64,000 nucleotides of DNA. Origin: Salvator merianae. Lineage: Eukaryota > Chordata > Lepidosauria > Squamata > Teiidae. The stretch's first letter is position 1. Every line of letters begins with the position of its first letter. The notes beneath the pieces were generated by a model. That model did no database searches, had not been told where the DNA came from, and saw only the letters and a program-made list of their open reading frames with translations. The position numbers and the translations under genes were made by a program. Location: positions 21,567,765 to 21,631,764 of the forward strand of contig QVOM02000049.1 of assembly GCA_003586115.2 (NCBI GenBank). The letters run 5' to 3'. Shown one piece after another: positions 22,601 to 35,194 of the stretch.

Positions 22601-24205
22601 AATCTATACTCTCTGAGAAGTCACTCTTCTTATTTTAAAGCTACCCTCTATTCTACTACGCATAAGCATCCTACACCTGCCCCTTTCTTAGGATATATTA
22701 AAAGTTGCTCAGAAAAAATGGTAAGGTTTATCAACATTGCTAGCTTATAGAAGGTCATAAGCATTCACACTTGTGAGTCTTGTGCTGTCAGGAATGAAAA
22801 GCCCACAGCCAAATTAAATGTCTACCTTGAGGTCCCAGGGAAGAAAAGCTTCCAACTACCCTCAGAAGCCTAACAGAGGCTAATAGAGTTGCAGGACAAA
22901 CAGGCAACGTAACTTATCATTTCTTGTCAAGATTCTTTTGTGCACATCTCCACTACAAGTGGTTTCTTTTTTCCACTAAAGAAGACCACAGTTAAAAGGA
23001 CAAATCCTGAAGAGTTTTTATTCTTCATGAAACTGCATAATTTTAAATGACCCCTGACCCTCACAAGTCAAGGTATAATAAAAGTCATAGATCCATTGTT
23101 ACTGCATTGAATTTAACCTTTACACATACATCACGTATAAGAATGTCTGCGTATGTGTCTTCCTTTCCCTCAAGGGAGGAAAACCAGCACATTGCCAGCA
23201 AAGACTGAAGCAAGCAGAAAACTCCACAGCATGCCAACAGGTTTCAAATTTCATCCATAGTCTCAAAGAAGTTAATAACTTCTGACCAAAAAAGGGTTGG
23301 TGAAAATTATTGCACATTTCACTCAATCAGAATTTAAGATTCACATTTGCAAGCATAGTGAGATAGGACTGCAGATATACTGCACAGATAATATTGTAAT
23401 GTTTAATAAAATTGAAGTTTTTCTTTGTGTACTTCCACCTGATCAAGTCAAAAACCCACAGAGAAAGAATGGGAAACAAATACAAGCATCTGATATAGTA
23501 AGAAAACAATTGTTAAATGTGTAGCAGGAACTGCCACTAATTCCCACACACCTATGCTGGCATGTCACCAACATTACATTAACTCTAAGTGACTTAAAGA
23601 CACTGTTGGTTAGACAGATTCCTATGATCTACCACCTGCAGATTTCCCTAGGTAGGTATCTGAGTGTGCTGTAATTCCATTTCTACCTTTAATCTTTAAA
23701 ACGCTTCCTTTGAGGTTGATCTTAGCCTGTAGTACAGAAGCAACTATTATTCACAGGTGAACATACTTCACAGAAACAACAATCATTTATATGACAAGAT
23801 TTTGGCCTGGCTTTGAATAAGTTCCAATTTTCTTGTCAAACTGTTATAATGTGCAAGCCCCAAGACATTCATGTATCTGATGTGCATGCTTTGAAACCAC
23901 AGGCCTGGCTCCCTGATGGAGACTTACGCACGGCTGTAAAAGTGCTGCACAAGTGGGTATATGCATTAGGAAGCTGATGCTCTAGGTCCAAGCAGTCAGA
24001 CAAAAAATAAAGCCAGAAGCATTTTCCCCCTTAGTTTTTCAAAGGCATGCCCTATAGAAACTAAGTATTGGCAATGACTAGAAATTTAAAAGATAGATTT
24101 GGAACGCTGGCATTACAAAACTTAAGTACAGGAATGCTGGAAATAAAACTGAGTGAGGTGAATCCAATCAAGTAGTAATGATTCCAATCAAAGAGATGAA
24201 ATAGA
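22600..24205. other. Unannotated stretch
   Basis: No recognisable gene or repeat; short frames only. Confidence 0.4.
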
Positions 24206-24207
24206 AC

Positions 24208-24393
24208 TAAGAGCAATTCTGCACTGACTGGTATACTGGACCAGCAAGCATACCAGGTGCCTCCCTTCCACACACTAGTGTGATCTAAAGGATACCCCAC
24301 TTAGAACCTCCCTTAGACCACACCAGCATGCAGAAGAGAGGCTCCCAGTATGGTTGCTGGTTTGGTATACTGGGCAGTGCAGAATCGCCCTAA
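24208..24393. mobile_element. Harbinger-like MITE with TAA duplication
   Basis: The 180-bp element (24211-24390) has about 58-bp inverted ends. Left is GAGCAATTCTGCACTG then GGTATACTGGACCAGCAAGC. Right is its counterpart ending GTATACTGGGCAGTGCAGAATCGCCC in two blocks. Each end is flanked by TAA (24208-24210 and 24391-24393), matching the TWA target preference of PIF/Harbinger transposons. The terminal 16 bases resemble those of the elements at 33351 and 53036. Confidence 0.75.
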
Positions 24394-24399
24394 ATTTGA

Positions 24400-25025
24400 A
24401 ACAGAGTATTTACAATGGAAAGGACAGCAAATCCAAACTCCATTACTGTATTTCTTTAATTTCCTGTGCCTTGGGTAAAATTTTGCCTGTTGTGCCAACA
24501 TGGTAAATTTCTCCAAGGCTCTTAAAACCTTTAGATGTCCCATTTATTTTGGATGCATTTTGCATACTACCCAGACAGACCTCTATCCCACTTATCAGGA
24601 TCTTAGAGTTGGCACAGTGTGTCTGCCCCTCTCTGAGGTACCCTTCTTCCTTCCCTCCTCCATTAAAAGCCACTTGGACAGCAGGTGCTTAGGTGAGCCA
24701 ACTCACATCCCAGAGAAAGACGAGAGAGGGATATGCTTTTGCTGCCCTAAGCAACATGATTTTGCTGAGGAGAGACTTTCCAAATCAAGTAGTATAGGCA
24801 GGTAGTCCCACAGAAAGCTCCTCAGCCTTGCCTGGGATATTCAAGAGCCAGTGATGGCTCCTGGTCTGTGGCCATCTAAGGAGATCCCAGCAGAATGGAA
24901 GACAACAGGGGCATGGCTGTTTTATTGGTCCAGAGGATCCACATACATATAAGATACCACTACTTCTATATATGGACTTGCACTTCTTGGATTCCATTTC
25001 CCAGGAAATCAAAGACGTAGGCATG
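24400..25025. other. Unannotated stretch
   Basis: Overlapping frames of 75-100 codons on both strands at 24.4-25.0 kb show no known domain. Confidence 0.4.
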
Positions 25026-25029
25026 TTAG

Positions 25030-25690
25030 TCTGGATCAGTGAGCAAGGAGGTCTAATAGCACCTTAGAGATTAATAGAGAGAAAGAAGTTTGTAGCATGA
25101 GCTTTTGTAGACTAAGCCGAGTTCATCAGATGCATGGGATGAAGGTTCTAGGGACAGATCCATACAGGCAAGCTGTATGTGTGAATAGCAATAGATATGC
25201 AACACTTTGGGTGTGGTGATGAGGTGACAAGTACACTATAACAATGGTTGTTAATGTAATATGCATTAATAGAAGTGCAAACTTATCAGAGAATTGTAAT
25301 GTAGAGTGATGCTGGCTGCACGCCAGAAAGGAGATGCGAAGAGCTGTCCAAGGGGCTGTTCAAGAGGCTAGAGTGTTAACTAGTGTTATAACAGGTGTAG
25401 TGTGCCAGGAAACCACTGTCTCTCTTTAATCCCCGTCGACGGACTGGGGTTTGTGGATATATTCCAATTTTGCTCTTTCTCTTTCCAATCTTCCTTTGCA
25501 GGTTTTTTTTGTTGTTGTTCAGATCTGAGATGGAATGCCCTGGAAGACTGAAGTGTTTTTGTGTGCAACAGGTTTTTGTGCATACCCATTCCTAATGTCC
25601 GATTTATGTCCATGTATCCATTATGCTGTGTTTGACCAATGTAGAATTCTGAAGGGCATTGTTGACAGAGGATGGCACATACCACATTAG
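25030..25690 (-). mobile_element. Penelope-like element, endonuclease end plus terminal repeat
   Basis: On the - strand a frame from 25685 reads VCAILCQQCPSEFYIGQT, matching the start of the GIY-YIG endonuclease domain of Penelope-like retroelements (conserved C..C and YIG.T). The rest of the domain is decayed. Downstream on the same strand a terminal-repeat segment reads GCATCTGATGA, then the repeat's stem and AAAAGCTCATGC, ending with the ACCTCCTTGCTCACTGATCC region. The order endonuclease then terminal repeat is the normal Penelope layout. Truncated at the 5' end and inactive. Confidence 0.65.
25101..25135 (-). ncRNA. Degenerate hammerhead-ribozyme-like core
   Basis: The - strand gives CTGATGA (25123-25129), then a 16-nt stem-loop segment with two mismatches (25107-25122), then AAAA where a hammerhead needs GAAA. 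The CUGANGA...GAAA arrangement is the hammerhead catalytic core, and Penelope-like terminal repeats are known to carry such ribozymes. The G12 change and broken stem II imply loss of activity. Confidence 0.45.
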
Positions 25691-25699
25691 AAGATTCCT

Positions 25700-28080
25700 G
25701 TCATGAGTCCCCAAACTGGTAGCAGGGGTGTGTGTCCCTGCTCACCTTGAAGCAAGAAGGAAAAAAGAAAAAGACAAATCTCCACAAGCATATCTCTCTA
25801 CTCCCTTCAAATCCTTCCCACCTAAAAACATACTTATTCCACCAGCATCAATCAGTTTAAATATCCTTTATCCCTTAAAACTTTTTCAGTCACTGTGACT
25901 TGGGACTAGCCCTGGCACTGCCAACCTAACATTAAGAAGCAGACAGTAGCATTCTTAACTTGCAGTTGAAGTTGCCAACTTAGTGGCAGAACAGCTGGAT
26001 ATCAAAAATCTAGTATGCTTGCCCTCATGTTAATATTTCAACCATCTCTAAGGCTCCTCTAATCTATAATTTAGCATCCTTTTCTAGAACTCACTGTTCC
26101 ACTTCTTATATTAATTATCTCCCTCACCCTTGCACTCAACTGTGGCAGTACAACCCTTCTTGGGGAATTTTTTTTTATTTTTTAACAGTGCAGTTTTGTG
26201 TCTGGTTGTTTTTCTCTGCTTTCCAGTAACTTACTTTTCCCTAATCTGTTCAATACACTGCCTGAACTTCTTTGTAAAAAAAAAAAGTTGATGTATTTTG
26301 TAGTCTGCATATTTCGTTCCTGCAATATTTTATTCTCCATGTGAATGTGTTTTGTTCTTTACAAGAAAGCTTTCCCTGGGAACAAGTACACATAGTCCTC
26401 CCCTATCCCCAGTTTTTTTCCTAAATTTTCAGCTTATTCAGCCAAATGACCATTACCAAATTCAACCTCCCAAATTCTGGCGTTCCTGGACATATCTAGA
26501 CTGTAACTCTATTAACATACAATAGTGGAGACTCTCCCACTGAAAAGTGTGTATCCTTTGCTATCAAAAGAAACATTTTTCAACCAAGTCCTTCCTTACA
26601 TTTAAATTCTCTTGTCAGTTTATATCCTGCCTTCAGTTCTGTAACTGAACCTAAGGTAGTATATACATCTCCTTTCTAAGCCTTCCATTCAGTTATTGAG
26701 TTAGATACAGCTGTGCTTGAACTCATGGCCTGATGTACCTTCAAACCATATCTGGCAGCTACAGACTGCCACATACACAACAGCTCAAGACTCCTCAGAT
26801 CTACATACCCAAGCATCACCAAAATTTCTAGCTCCAACCAAATGCTGTCACCAATCAGCGCAGGACGAAGAATTCAGTTGCTTTGATCACACACTCTGTA
26901 CCAATGAGAAAGTCTCACTGTGTAAGCCCTAACCCAGGGCCGCAGAGACAAGCAGAAAATAAAGCCAGCTGAAGGCTTTAAATTAGTATATGCACAGGTG
27001 GCAAAGGAGTCCGAATAAAAATAAAAACAGGAGCAATGCAGCAGCTTTATGATTCTCATATTGCCACTTGGAGGTGTTGTGGCCTTACAAATGACTCCGA
27101 AAAACACATCTTGCCCATCTGCTGATTCTCTTAAACTTATCTCACTGTGAAAAGCATCAAGATGAAAATTCTCTCCTCACTCCCCTTTTTTAGCAGGTCT
27201 ATTTGCTCAGAGCCCCCGCAACAGCCAAAAAGGGTGCCATTATTTTTACAGACCTTTATTTGACACATTAATCATTTGGGACAATATTTCACATCTGCAG
27301 CAACAATACTTAGCAAAAACTAGGTGAAACATCAACATTTTGTGTATAAAGCAGAATTCTAAGGACTTTTCACATATGTCCTTAACTACTTTGCTGGGCA
27401 AACTATATCTTCCAGCAATGCATATAGAAATAAAACAGTTCAGAGCCCAATATCTTTTTGGAAATATCACAGGACACAGTTCTTCTCATGCCATATCATT
27501 TCAAAACACAAACCAGGGATAGTAGATTTGAATTATGTCATAATAAACCTAGCTCCTTCAAACCCAAGTGCATCAGAGTATCTAGAATTCTTATTTTATA
27601 CATTCCAGATTTTCGCAGATAGTGCTCATGGAGCATGTTATGCAGGGACATGAGAATAGCCTTACTGGAAGAGGCCAACAGCTCTTCTAAACAGCATCTT
27701 GCTCTTCCGATAGCCAGCAAAAACTATGGGAAACCCAGAAGTCAAACAGAAGCCCAATAGAGTTCTCCCATTTAAGTTCCCTAGGAATTGGTCTTCCGAA
27801 GCACGTTGCCTCCAGTACCCACCATCATAACCAGTAGCCACTAGAAGTCCTCTGAGAAGCTGCACTGCATGATATCCCAGAACTTGTAATTCTTATCCAC
27901 AATTTTTTATAACAAAGACAGAGATTGGAATAGCAGTACATTTAAAGCTTCACTGCCCAGCACCTAAATACTACTTTGCTTTTACCTGACAAGGAAATGC
28001 AGAGCATGACAGGGTTCCCTTATGTGCTTAGAACTGCACACTTTTAGGGATCCTACAAGGAACCCTTCCAGGAACAGATA
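25700..28080. other. Unannotated stretch
   Basis: AT-rich with short frames. No domain, RNA gene or clear repeat seen across 2.4 kb. Confidence 0.35.
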
Positions 28081-28084
28081 AAGA

Positions 28085-28313
28085 AGAGTCCTGAAAGCTT
28101 GTAACACTGTGCCTCTGGAGCACTGCCTCCAGGTTAGAAAGACAGGCAGGATGCCTCTAAAGGCCATTTGCAGGGAGTCGAGAGCAAGTGAAGGTTTTGT
28201 CTTTGTCTTCTGCTTGAGAATGCCTAGAAGCAACTGGTGGATCACTGTGTGAGACAAGATGCTGGTCTAGATGGGCCATAGTCCACTCCAGCAGGGTCCT
28301 CTTATATTCTTAT
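28085..28313 (+). repeat. R1 repeat
   Basis: It contains TTGCAGGGAGTCGAGAGCAA, then GAAGGTTTTGTCTTTGTC. It ends GATGCTGGTCTAGATGGGCC and CTCTTATATTCTTATG, the R1 3' end. It is the reverse complement of the pair at 612-985 with high similarity. Confidence 0.65.
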
Positions 28314-28319
28314 GGCTAA

Positions 28320-30050
28320 TTTTCCTTCTCAATAATTATCATGGTTTACTGCTACACTTGTACCCACATTAACTACAAGTTCTTAGTTTAAAAAAAAAAA
28401 AAGCAAAATTGTATATCTTAATTTGAAACAGGTTTGTAAGTGTAGCAACCTTTAAAAAGATCCACTTCTTGACTGCATGTTAACTCAACCATACATAAGG
28501 CCAATAGGGAAAGAAAGGAGGGAAAATATTTCCTCTAAAGTAAGTGACCAATGACTGTTAACAAAAGACACTGGGAACACAACATATTCAATCACTAGGA
28601 CAGAGGATTTTTTAAAACAATCTGTAACTTAAAAAAAAAAATCAATACTATCTGCATTTCTTTCAGAGTTTCCTGGATGATTAATACTGTAAGATATTCC
28701 TCCTCCTAAGGCTGAAAGTCTACAAACATAGCCTGTGTCCAGTTTTGGTAATATTTACAGTAACAGCGATAAGAGGCTCATAGCTCAACCATTCTGGTAC
28801 TGTTATTCAGTGACAAGAACCTTGCATTATCTTTTAACACACTCATCCACAGGGCCTAGCATTTCCAACGTTTACAAGAGATTTCATACATATTCAGCCA
28901 AATACTCCACATGGTGCAGAAGAGGCTTTGATTTTGTTGTAGCTGCATTCACCTGTAGTTAAAAAAAGCAGATCAAAACTACCTTAGAGACCCTAAGTGT
29001 TCCCACGTGGCCATCGTGTTCCCACACCTTCTCCAGTCCCCCCTTTCTAGCCTAGAATGTTCATGAGAGAGGAAGGGCAGACTGGCATTTGTGAACCATC
29101 CTCAAAGGGCTCACTGTGGTGTTTTTTTTTAATTGCATGTGACTTCTGTAATCTTCTATCTTAATTGCATGTGAATCACTTTATATTGGTCACACCTGTG
29201 GTTCACTTGGTGGCACGCTGCCAGTAGCTTTCAAAAAATGGTCAGATAATATATTCAGCCATTAATACTGAAAACAGGGATTGTGCTACTCAGATATTCT
29301 GGGTTTCTAAATTCCCTTCAATCATCTTTCCACTTTATGGGAAACAGGAAAAGGACAACTTTTGAGAAACTACATGCTGCCACAAGACCCCTTTCACTAC
29401 CTGTCCTGACATAGTTTCACTACCTCATACAAAATGAGCCAGGATCTTTTAGAAAAAAATTGCCCTCCTGTTTCAACTGCCCACTTTACACACAGATGCT
29501 GCTGCAAGATAAGCTTCAAATGATATGCATACATAAGGAAGATAAAAATGTAAGTGGAGAAATGGGACAAGAGATACAACAACCATATTCCATCCTAGTG
29601 CCTCAGAATGTATAGATATCTATACAAGCAGGATTACAGTCTAGGTCATCCCATAGTTGAGAATAAAAGCTAAACAACAAAACAAGGAATATGCCACCAC
29701 ATTTTGCATACCTTGTTTTTGGGGCCAGAGAAGAAATACAAATTATATATATGAGAGAGAATGAGGTAAATAAGAGATCAGGATGCAACTATGATAATGA
29801 AGATCAACTTTCTTACTTGTGTTACACAGCATTCCAAATGGAAGTAGCCCCCTGGAAACTACTATTCATCTCAAAACCAACGATGCTTTAGCGTCTCAAA
29901 TGTTTCTGAAAGCATTTAATATGGCACCTTGCAGAGTTGCAAACAAAATATTATCACGCAATTGCTTGCATTACTCAGGTGCCTCCAGACAGCAAGAAGC
30001 AATGTGGGATCTAAAAATGATCCTGCAATTACCTCTTGCTGCCTCTTGTC
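28320..30050. other. Unannotated stretch
   Basis: No recognisable gene. Two A-runs (28390-28403 and 28630-28641) could be tails of unrecognised insertions. Confidence 0.35.
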
Positions 30051-30059
30051 AGACATGGG

Positions 30060-30350
30060 GAGCAGCCCTGGGCTTACCATCGTGTCTGCCAGCCCAGCTC
30101 ATAATGAGCTCTCTTTGGGGTTACTGGAAACCAATCAAGTGGCTGTCCACTTCTTTTTGTTATTTTTCATGTGCAGGCCTTTTATGTTTAGCTTTCTCTG
30201 GGTATTGTCCTGCCAGGGTAGAAGGAATATATTTTAAACATGTTTTAGGAATACTTTCTATATTTTATCTTTTTATTATTGTGACCCACCCAGGGACATT
30301 TTGGTGAAGGGCGGGATATAAATTCTTAAATAAGATAAAATATAAGAAGG
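30060..30350 (+). mobile_element. L2/CR1 LINE 3' end
   Basis: The segment ends TTGTGACCCACCCAGGGACA then GGTGAAGGGCGGGATATAAA and TTCTTAAATAAGATAAAA. This is the classic 3' end with its short A-rich repeat tail. A 162-codon frame overlaps it but shows no domain. Confidence 0.65.
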
Positions 30351-30354
30351 ATTT

Positions 30355-32155
30355 ACCTTCTACAATTTGAGCCCACCATACTTTTCAGCGAAACCATTAG
30401 CCTGGCAAGTCTAAAAAACACAAAGTATTTCTCCTCACAGAAAAAAATAAAAATTGATGGAAGACACAGACAACTGAAAGGAAAACATTGTTCTCTTTCT
30501 TCCCATATATTTGTTATTAATAGTGTTTGGAAGCCATTATTATGAAAGCTCTTATCAAATTATTATTTCTAATGCTTTCAAAAAAAGCCTCTGTTAAGGC
30601 AAGAAAACCAATAATCATATACAGTCACTTTCCGGCATGCATGTATACGTACACTTTGCATTCAATAAAGAGCTCAGGAGCACACATACAGCATCCTTTA
30701 GATATGGATTTTCTTATCAAATTGTTTGACTTCTGTATAACAAATTCAGAGCAGCTTTTGGACTCACTCCCACCATGTACAGCCAGTGGTTATTATCTAC
30801 AATAACAAGTCATAAAAACACTCAAGAGTATTACTATTATACAGAAAGAACATTAGGCCTAAATAATGCCATAATCTAAGCAAAGAAAGCAGTACCTTCT
30901 AGGTTTCTCCACTGTACTGGGATTACACTATGACTGTCCGATGTTCTATCATACTGGGATAAGCAAAGATGGTGTCTAGCAACATGACACTCTATTATGC
31001 TGCAAAAATTTGTCCAATGAAGGCTGAATCAGCACTGGGATTCAGATCCATGGGGCATGTATTTCTTTTATTTCATTGCATTTTTTTTAAAAAAATGCAC
31101 TCATTCGCATCAATTGGGAACAGACTGAAGGGGAATGGGAACAGAACTTGGTGTGAATCTAAACTATATCTAGTTGCAAAAGACAGATTGATGGGCAGGA
31201 CAGGTATACACCTAAACCCTAATTAGTTAGATAGAAATGGAATTTCAACTTTTTTAAAAATAAAACCTTTGAGAAAAATGAGATTATTTTATACCAAGCA
31301 GTAACATCACGCAGTAACATTACACAATAACATTATGCCTTCAAGGAAAAAAAGAGTAAGATTTGTCTGTAAATAATGAAGCATCTGAGCACAGACGAAC
31401 AATCTAAGCACTGCTATACTTGGCATCCTTAAGAATCAAATATCTAACCCAAACTCCATTTATAATGCATTCTGAAAGAAAAAATAAAAATAAAATGGCC
31501 ATCATCAAAAACAATGCATTGAGGCAGCCATGAGAGAGACAGTGGGGGGCGGGGGAGAGAAAATTTCCCAGGGCCTATACAATGCAGAAGGAAATTCTCA
31601 CAAATCTCTTAGAACTATAGCAGCACTGCCCCCATGGTTGCTGCACTGATAGCCTAGACAGGAGAAGAAAGAGAGGGATAGACACAGAAAGGTTGCAGAA
31701 GAATTGCCTATTTGCTTTTTAACAGAAAAAGAATGGCGAACATAAACAGTATTTATATCTTCTAGCCTCACATAGAGCGTGAGCACAAATCAGAGTCAGG
31801 ACAAGTGTTGACAGACCACAGGGCTGGCTTCTTTTATTGAAAATGTAACAAGACTTGATGAAACTCACTGCACTAATTGTACCTTGAGTACTTTACCACT
31901 GTACCTCCACTCTTTATCAGATACAGCAAAAACAAATTTGAAGCACGCCAATCAAAAGCCTTAATGCAGTATAGGCACAGGAAGGGAAGACTGTACAACT
32001 AATCACCAGAGTTTGTACTGACAACTAAACTAAACTAAACTAAACTAAACTAAACTAAACTAAACTAAATTACTGACACAAATCAATAGGTATCCATGTG
32101 ATACTTCTAAATCCTCACTTGTATTCTCACCACAGCAGTGTCTTAGATGCTCTTA
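30355..32155. other. Unannotated stretch
   Basis: AT-rich DNA with a G-rich patch (GTGGGGGGCGGGGGAGAG, near 31540). No gene recognised. Confidence 0.35.
32023..32069. repeat. (TAAAC)n microsatellite
   Basis: About nine perfect pentamer units of TAAAC. Confidence 0.95.
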
Positions 32156-32157
32156 CT

Positions 32158-32352
32158 GGGTACCACTGAGTGGTGGTTGACTTCTGGTTGACCGCATGGG
32201 TGCCTCCATGGCCTTCTCTATACAGCTTTCTTGCAGAGATACAGAAGCAATTTGCCATTGCCTACTTCTGGGGAGGGACTGGGAATCAAACCTGCACCCC
32301 TCTGCTTTTCACAAAGTTTGCTCTACCACTGAGCTACAGCCACTCCTGTCGT
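32158..32352 (-). repeat. tRNA-derived SINE, near full length
   Basis: On the - strand it starts GGAGTGGCTGTAGCTCAGTG (box A). Box B is GGTTTGATTCCC. The body has GGCAATGGCAAATTGCTTCT and the end is CCACCACTCAGTGGTACCCA. Same family as 20940-21145 and well preserved. Confidence 0.85.
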
Positions 32353-32359
32353 AAATGCT

Positions 32360-33120
32360 GAAGAACAAAACTTAGTTTGAATGTGATTGGCACATGTTTT
32401 GAAAATGTTATTTCTCCTCTGAGAAAGACTGCACTATCCACTACCCTACTACAGAGCTAGATCCACAGTAACAGTTGCTCAGGGCTGCTAAACAAATGAG
32501 AGATTAACCAGAGACATATTGCTACATACAAAAACCTGAGTCTTTTAGCGCAATAATACAGACCTGCAAATAAAATCCATAAGAGGTGCTAGTTCCATTA
32601 CCCACATGTAACTATATTTAGTCACAGGAGGGTTATCAAATGAAGACTATCCAGCAAAGACTATCCATCTCAGTGCTTCAGCAACACAAGCTGTTGTTTT
32701 TTTGCTGTACATATAACTTGCTCTCTGTTGTCTGTGAATTCAAGGCAAGGAATGATGATCTATAGGGCTTGGTTTGGTACCTAGTTCAGGAGGGTCCAGT
32801 AGCACAACAAACTACTGGGAGGAGAGAAGAGCACAAATAGCTTTGTGCCATTTGCTACTTCAGAGCTTGTCGAACCCGTGCATGCCTAAAGTGAGCAAAC
32901 GTGTCAGCTTGGCAAACACCAAAGTAAAAACAATGGCATGGAGAGGCTTTCCATGAACCACTCTTGGCTTCACATGACCTATGGCTCCAGACATGGTTAC
33001 ACTCTCCTAAAACAAGGGTGTTTTGACAGTCAGCCAATCTGAAGCCTGCACTGTCCTGATCACTGCTGAACAGTACAGATTCTGGCTAATAACAGAAAGG
33101 AAAATCCCTGTGAAACTAAT
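32360..33120. other. Unannotated stretch
   Basis: No recognisable gene; short frames only. Confidence 0.4.
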
Positions 33121-33124
33121 TACA

Positions 33125-33262
33125 CAGAGAGGCAGTGGCTTCTCCCTCATCAGATTTGTCCAAGTGAGGCTGGACAATTATCTACTCAAGATGCTTTGAT
33201 TTGGATTCATGAAGCAGATGGTTGGACTTGATGGCCTAAGTGGACCTTCCAGTGCTGTGATT
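33125..33262 (+). repeat. R1-related repeat fragment
   Basis: CAAGTGAGGCTGGACAATTA, then GATGCTTTGATTTGGATT, then GTTGGACTTGATGGCC and CTTCCAGTGCTGTGATTCC. This phrase recurs in sauropsid genomes next to LINE-type 3' ends. Class uncertain. Confidence 0.5.
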
Positions 33263-33347
33263 CCAGCAGAGACAAGCGGCATAAGTTTCAATACATCAAG
33301 AGTTTGCCTCTGGGTAAATTGCTTTCCTCCTGAAAAAGAGAAGACAG

Positions 33348-33942
33348 GATGGGCCTGTTCGCACTGTGGCGGTGGAACGTTCTTGTCTGCTCGCTAGAAC
33401 GGAGCTTTCGCACTGCCGCGGGCACGAGCCTCACCCGATCCGAACCACTTCGTACCCAATTCGAACCTGATGTTGGGTAAGGCAAGACAAGTAAAAGCTT
33501 GTCTTCATCCCAACCTGCGCGATGGAGCGAAGATCGGGCACGGTGCTTTCGCACTGTTTGCAACGGCGTCGAGCGTGGCTGGCGCAGCTACGCATGCGTG
33601 GTCCGCTGCTTCGTACCCAGGGTGCGCAGTTTTCGTACCCTGGTACGATGCTTCGTACCCGGGATAGCCCTTTGGGCTCGGCAGCCGAGCTGCCGTTACG
33701 AAGCTGGCTTCATAACGAGCCCTCTGGGTTCGAAGTGGGTACGAAGGTGCGAAGTGGGTGCAAAGTGGGTGCAAAATGGGTACTGAACTAGCGGCTGCCA
33801 TTTGCACTGTTCCCGCTGCTGGTCGGCTTCGGGTCTGTTCCTCTGGCCGGGAGTGCGAATGGCACCAAGCGTTCCCCAACCCCTCTGGTTCGAAGCCAAC
33901 TACTGGGAACGGTCTACCGAGCTCAGTGCGAAAAGGCCCGAT
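33348..33942. mobile_element. CpG-rich inverted-repeat DNA element
   Basis: A 589-bp element (33351-33939) starts GGGCCTGTTCGCACTG. It ends with the reverse complement of GGGCCTTTTCGCACTG. Both sides carry GAT (33348-33350 and 33940-33942), a 3-bp duplication. Longer inverted similarity follows inside: CGAACCACTTCGTACCC at left against GGGTACGAAGGTGCG at right. The motif TTCGTACCC occurs four times (33449, 33610, 33632, 33652) and once inverted (33737). CpG density is as high as in the promoter island, in strong contrast to its flanks. No transposase is seen; overlapping frames on both strands reflect lack of stops in GC-rich DNA. Confidence 0.75.
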
Positions 33943-33944
33943 GC

Positions 33945-35190
33945 CTCCTCTAGCCAGAACCAGGAAGGGCTGATTTTCTTCTAGACCAAGTCAATGAGCA
34001 AAGGCAACCCACTGTCATCATAGCTCAAAGAAACAGAATGAACCAACTGAGGACAGATCTACAAGAAGAAAAGAGTGAACCCCAAGTGCAAGAGGTTTGG
34101 GTTTTCTTTAAAAAATATACCATTGGTTAACAGAAAAATCTGGATGATAAAAGTTAGAAATTCGTGTATGCTGCATCTGGTGAGGTAGTTCTGAGTCTGT
34201 AACAAGGTTGGTGGAAAGTTCTCTGGGAAACTTCTGAAAACAGAAATGGCAAATAAGAAAATTTCTACTTTTTAGTGTTTCCCAGAAGGCATTCTCCTCC
34301 TGTGAGATTTCATAGCAATAAATAAGAGGGAGGGAGTCTTTATGTCAGCAGTCTCTTAGATATGGCTTCAACAGGGTAGTCTCTCCAAATACTGCATTTG
34401 CAGAAGGACATCTATTTAATAGTACTTAATGAATGGGTAAATCAATGGCCATGTAGCAGTTCTGCAAATATCTACTACTGGATGAGTCCCTTTGGCATGC
34501 TGCCTAAGTAATGCCCTCCCTCCTTCAGAAATGGGTTATAATACCTCCTGGAAGCTTTTACCTAATGCCAAGTATGTTTGGACAACACTTTCTTTGAGCT
34601 ATTCAGAAAGCTCAGGGGGGAAGGGACTTACACTTGTATCCCCCACGCCCAAAGAACACAAACAAAGTTCAGGGTTGTTGTAGTTTTTTAGGTTGGGGAT
34701 AAATCATAGTTCTCTCCAGGGTTAAAAAAAACAAACAAAAACAAATATCACTTTTCTTCCAATGGCATGAATGGATCTTGGACAAAGCATAGGCAAAATT
34801 TGTTATTTTTATACATTTTAATGGTTGTAAACTGTCCTGAAACTCAAAGTGTAGGATAGTATATGAATGTAAATAAATAAAAAAGTCAACCTAGCAATTT
34901 TTTTTTCGTAATACTGTATACAATTTGATCGCTACATGTTGGTTGGAAAACGCCCAAGCTCTGAAGATAAGAAATGTGGTCAGGCCCAAACACTGCACAT
35001 ACTGCCAAGGCTGTCCACATTTCTCAGCAGTACTCTATGCACAGTCTGCACAATCCTCCATTTATGTGTAATTAACACAAAATCTACATACTCCCCATCT
35101 TCATACCAATTTACACATTGTTTGCTGGACCTACTCGATTTGAAGAATCTTCTGTAATATTAGCCATTGCAAGACTTCCAACATGGCTCT
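33945..35190. other. Unannotated stretch, with one LINE-like tail
   Basis: A possible LINE 3' tail (GTTGTAAACTGTCCTGAAAC ... AATGTAAATAAATAAAAAA) lies at about 34825-34883. Nothing else recognised. Confidence 0.4.
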
Positions 35191-35194
35191 CTAA

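Noticed and set aside
29819..30307. 162-codon + strand open frame
   Set aside because: Its right half is the untranslated 3' end of a LINE, and the left half has no recognisable family.
32158..32352. tRNA gene
   Set aside because: Box A and box B are present but there is no acceptor stem pairing, and the sequence continues into a SINE body and tail.
33505..33879. Long overlapping frames on both strands at 33.5-33.9 kb
   Set aside because: GC-rich transposon interior with few stop codons; translations are unrelated to known proteins.
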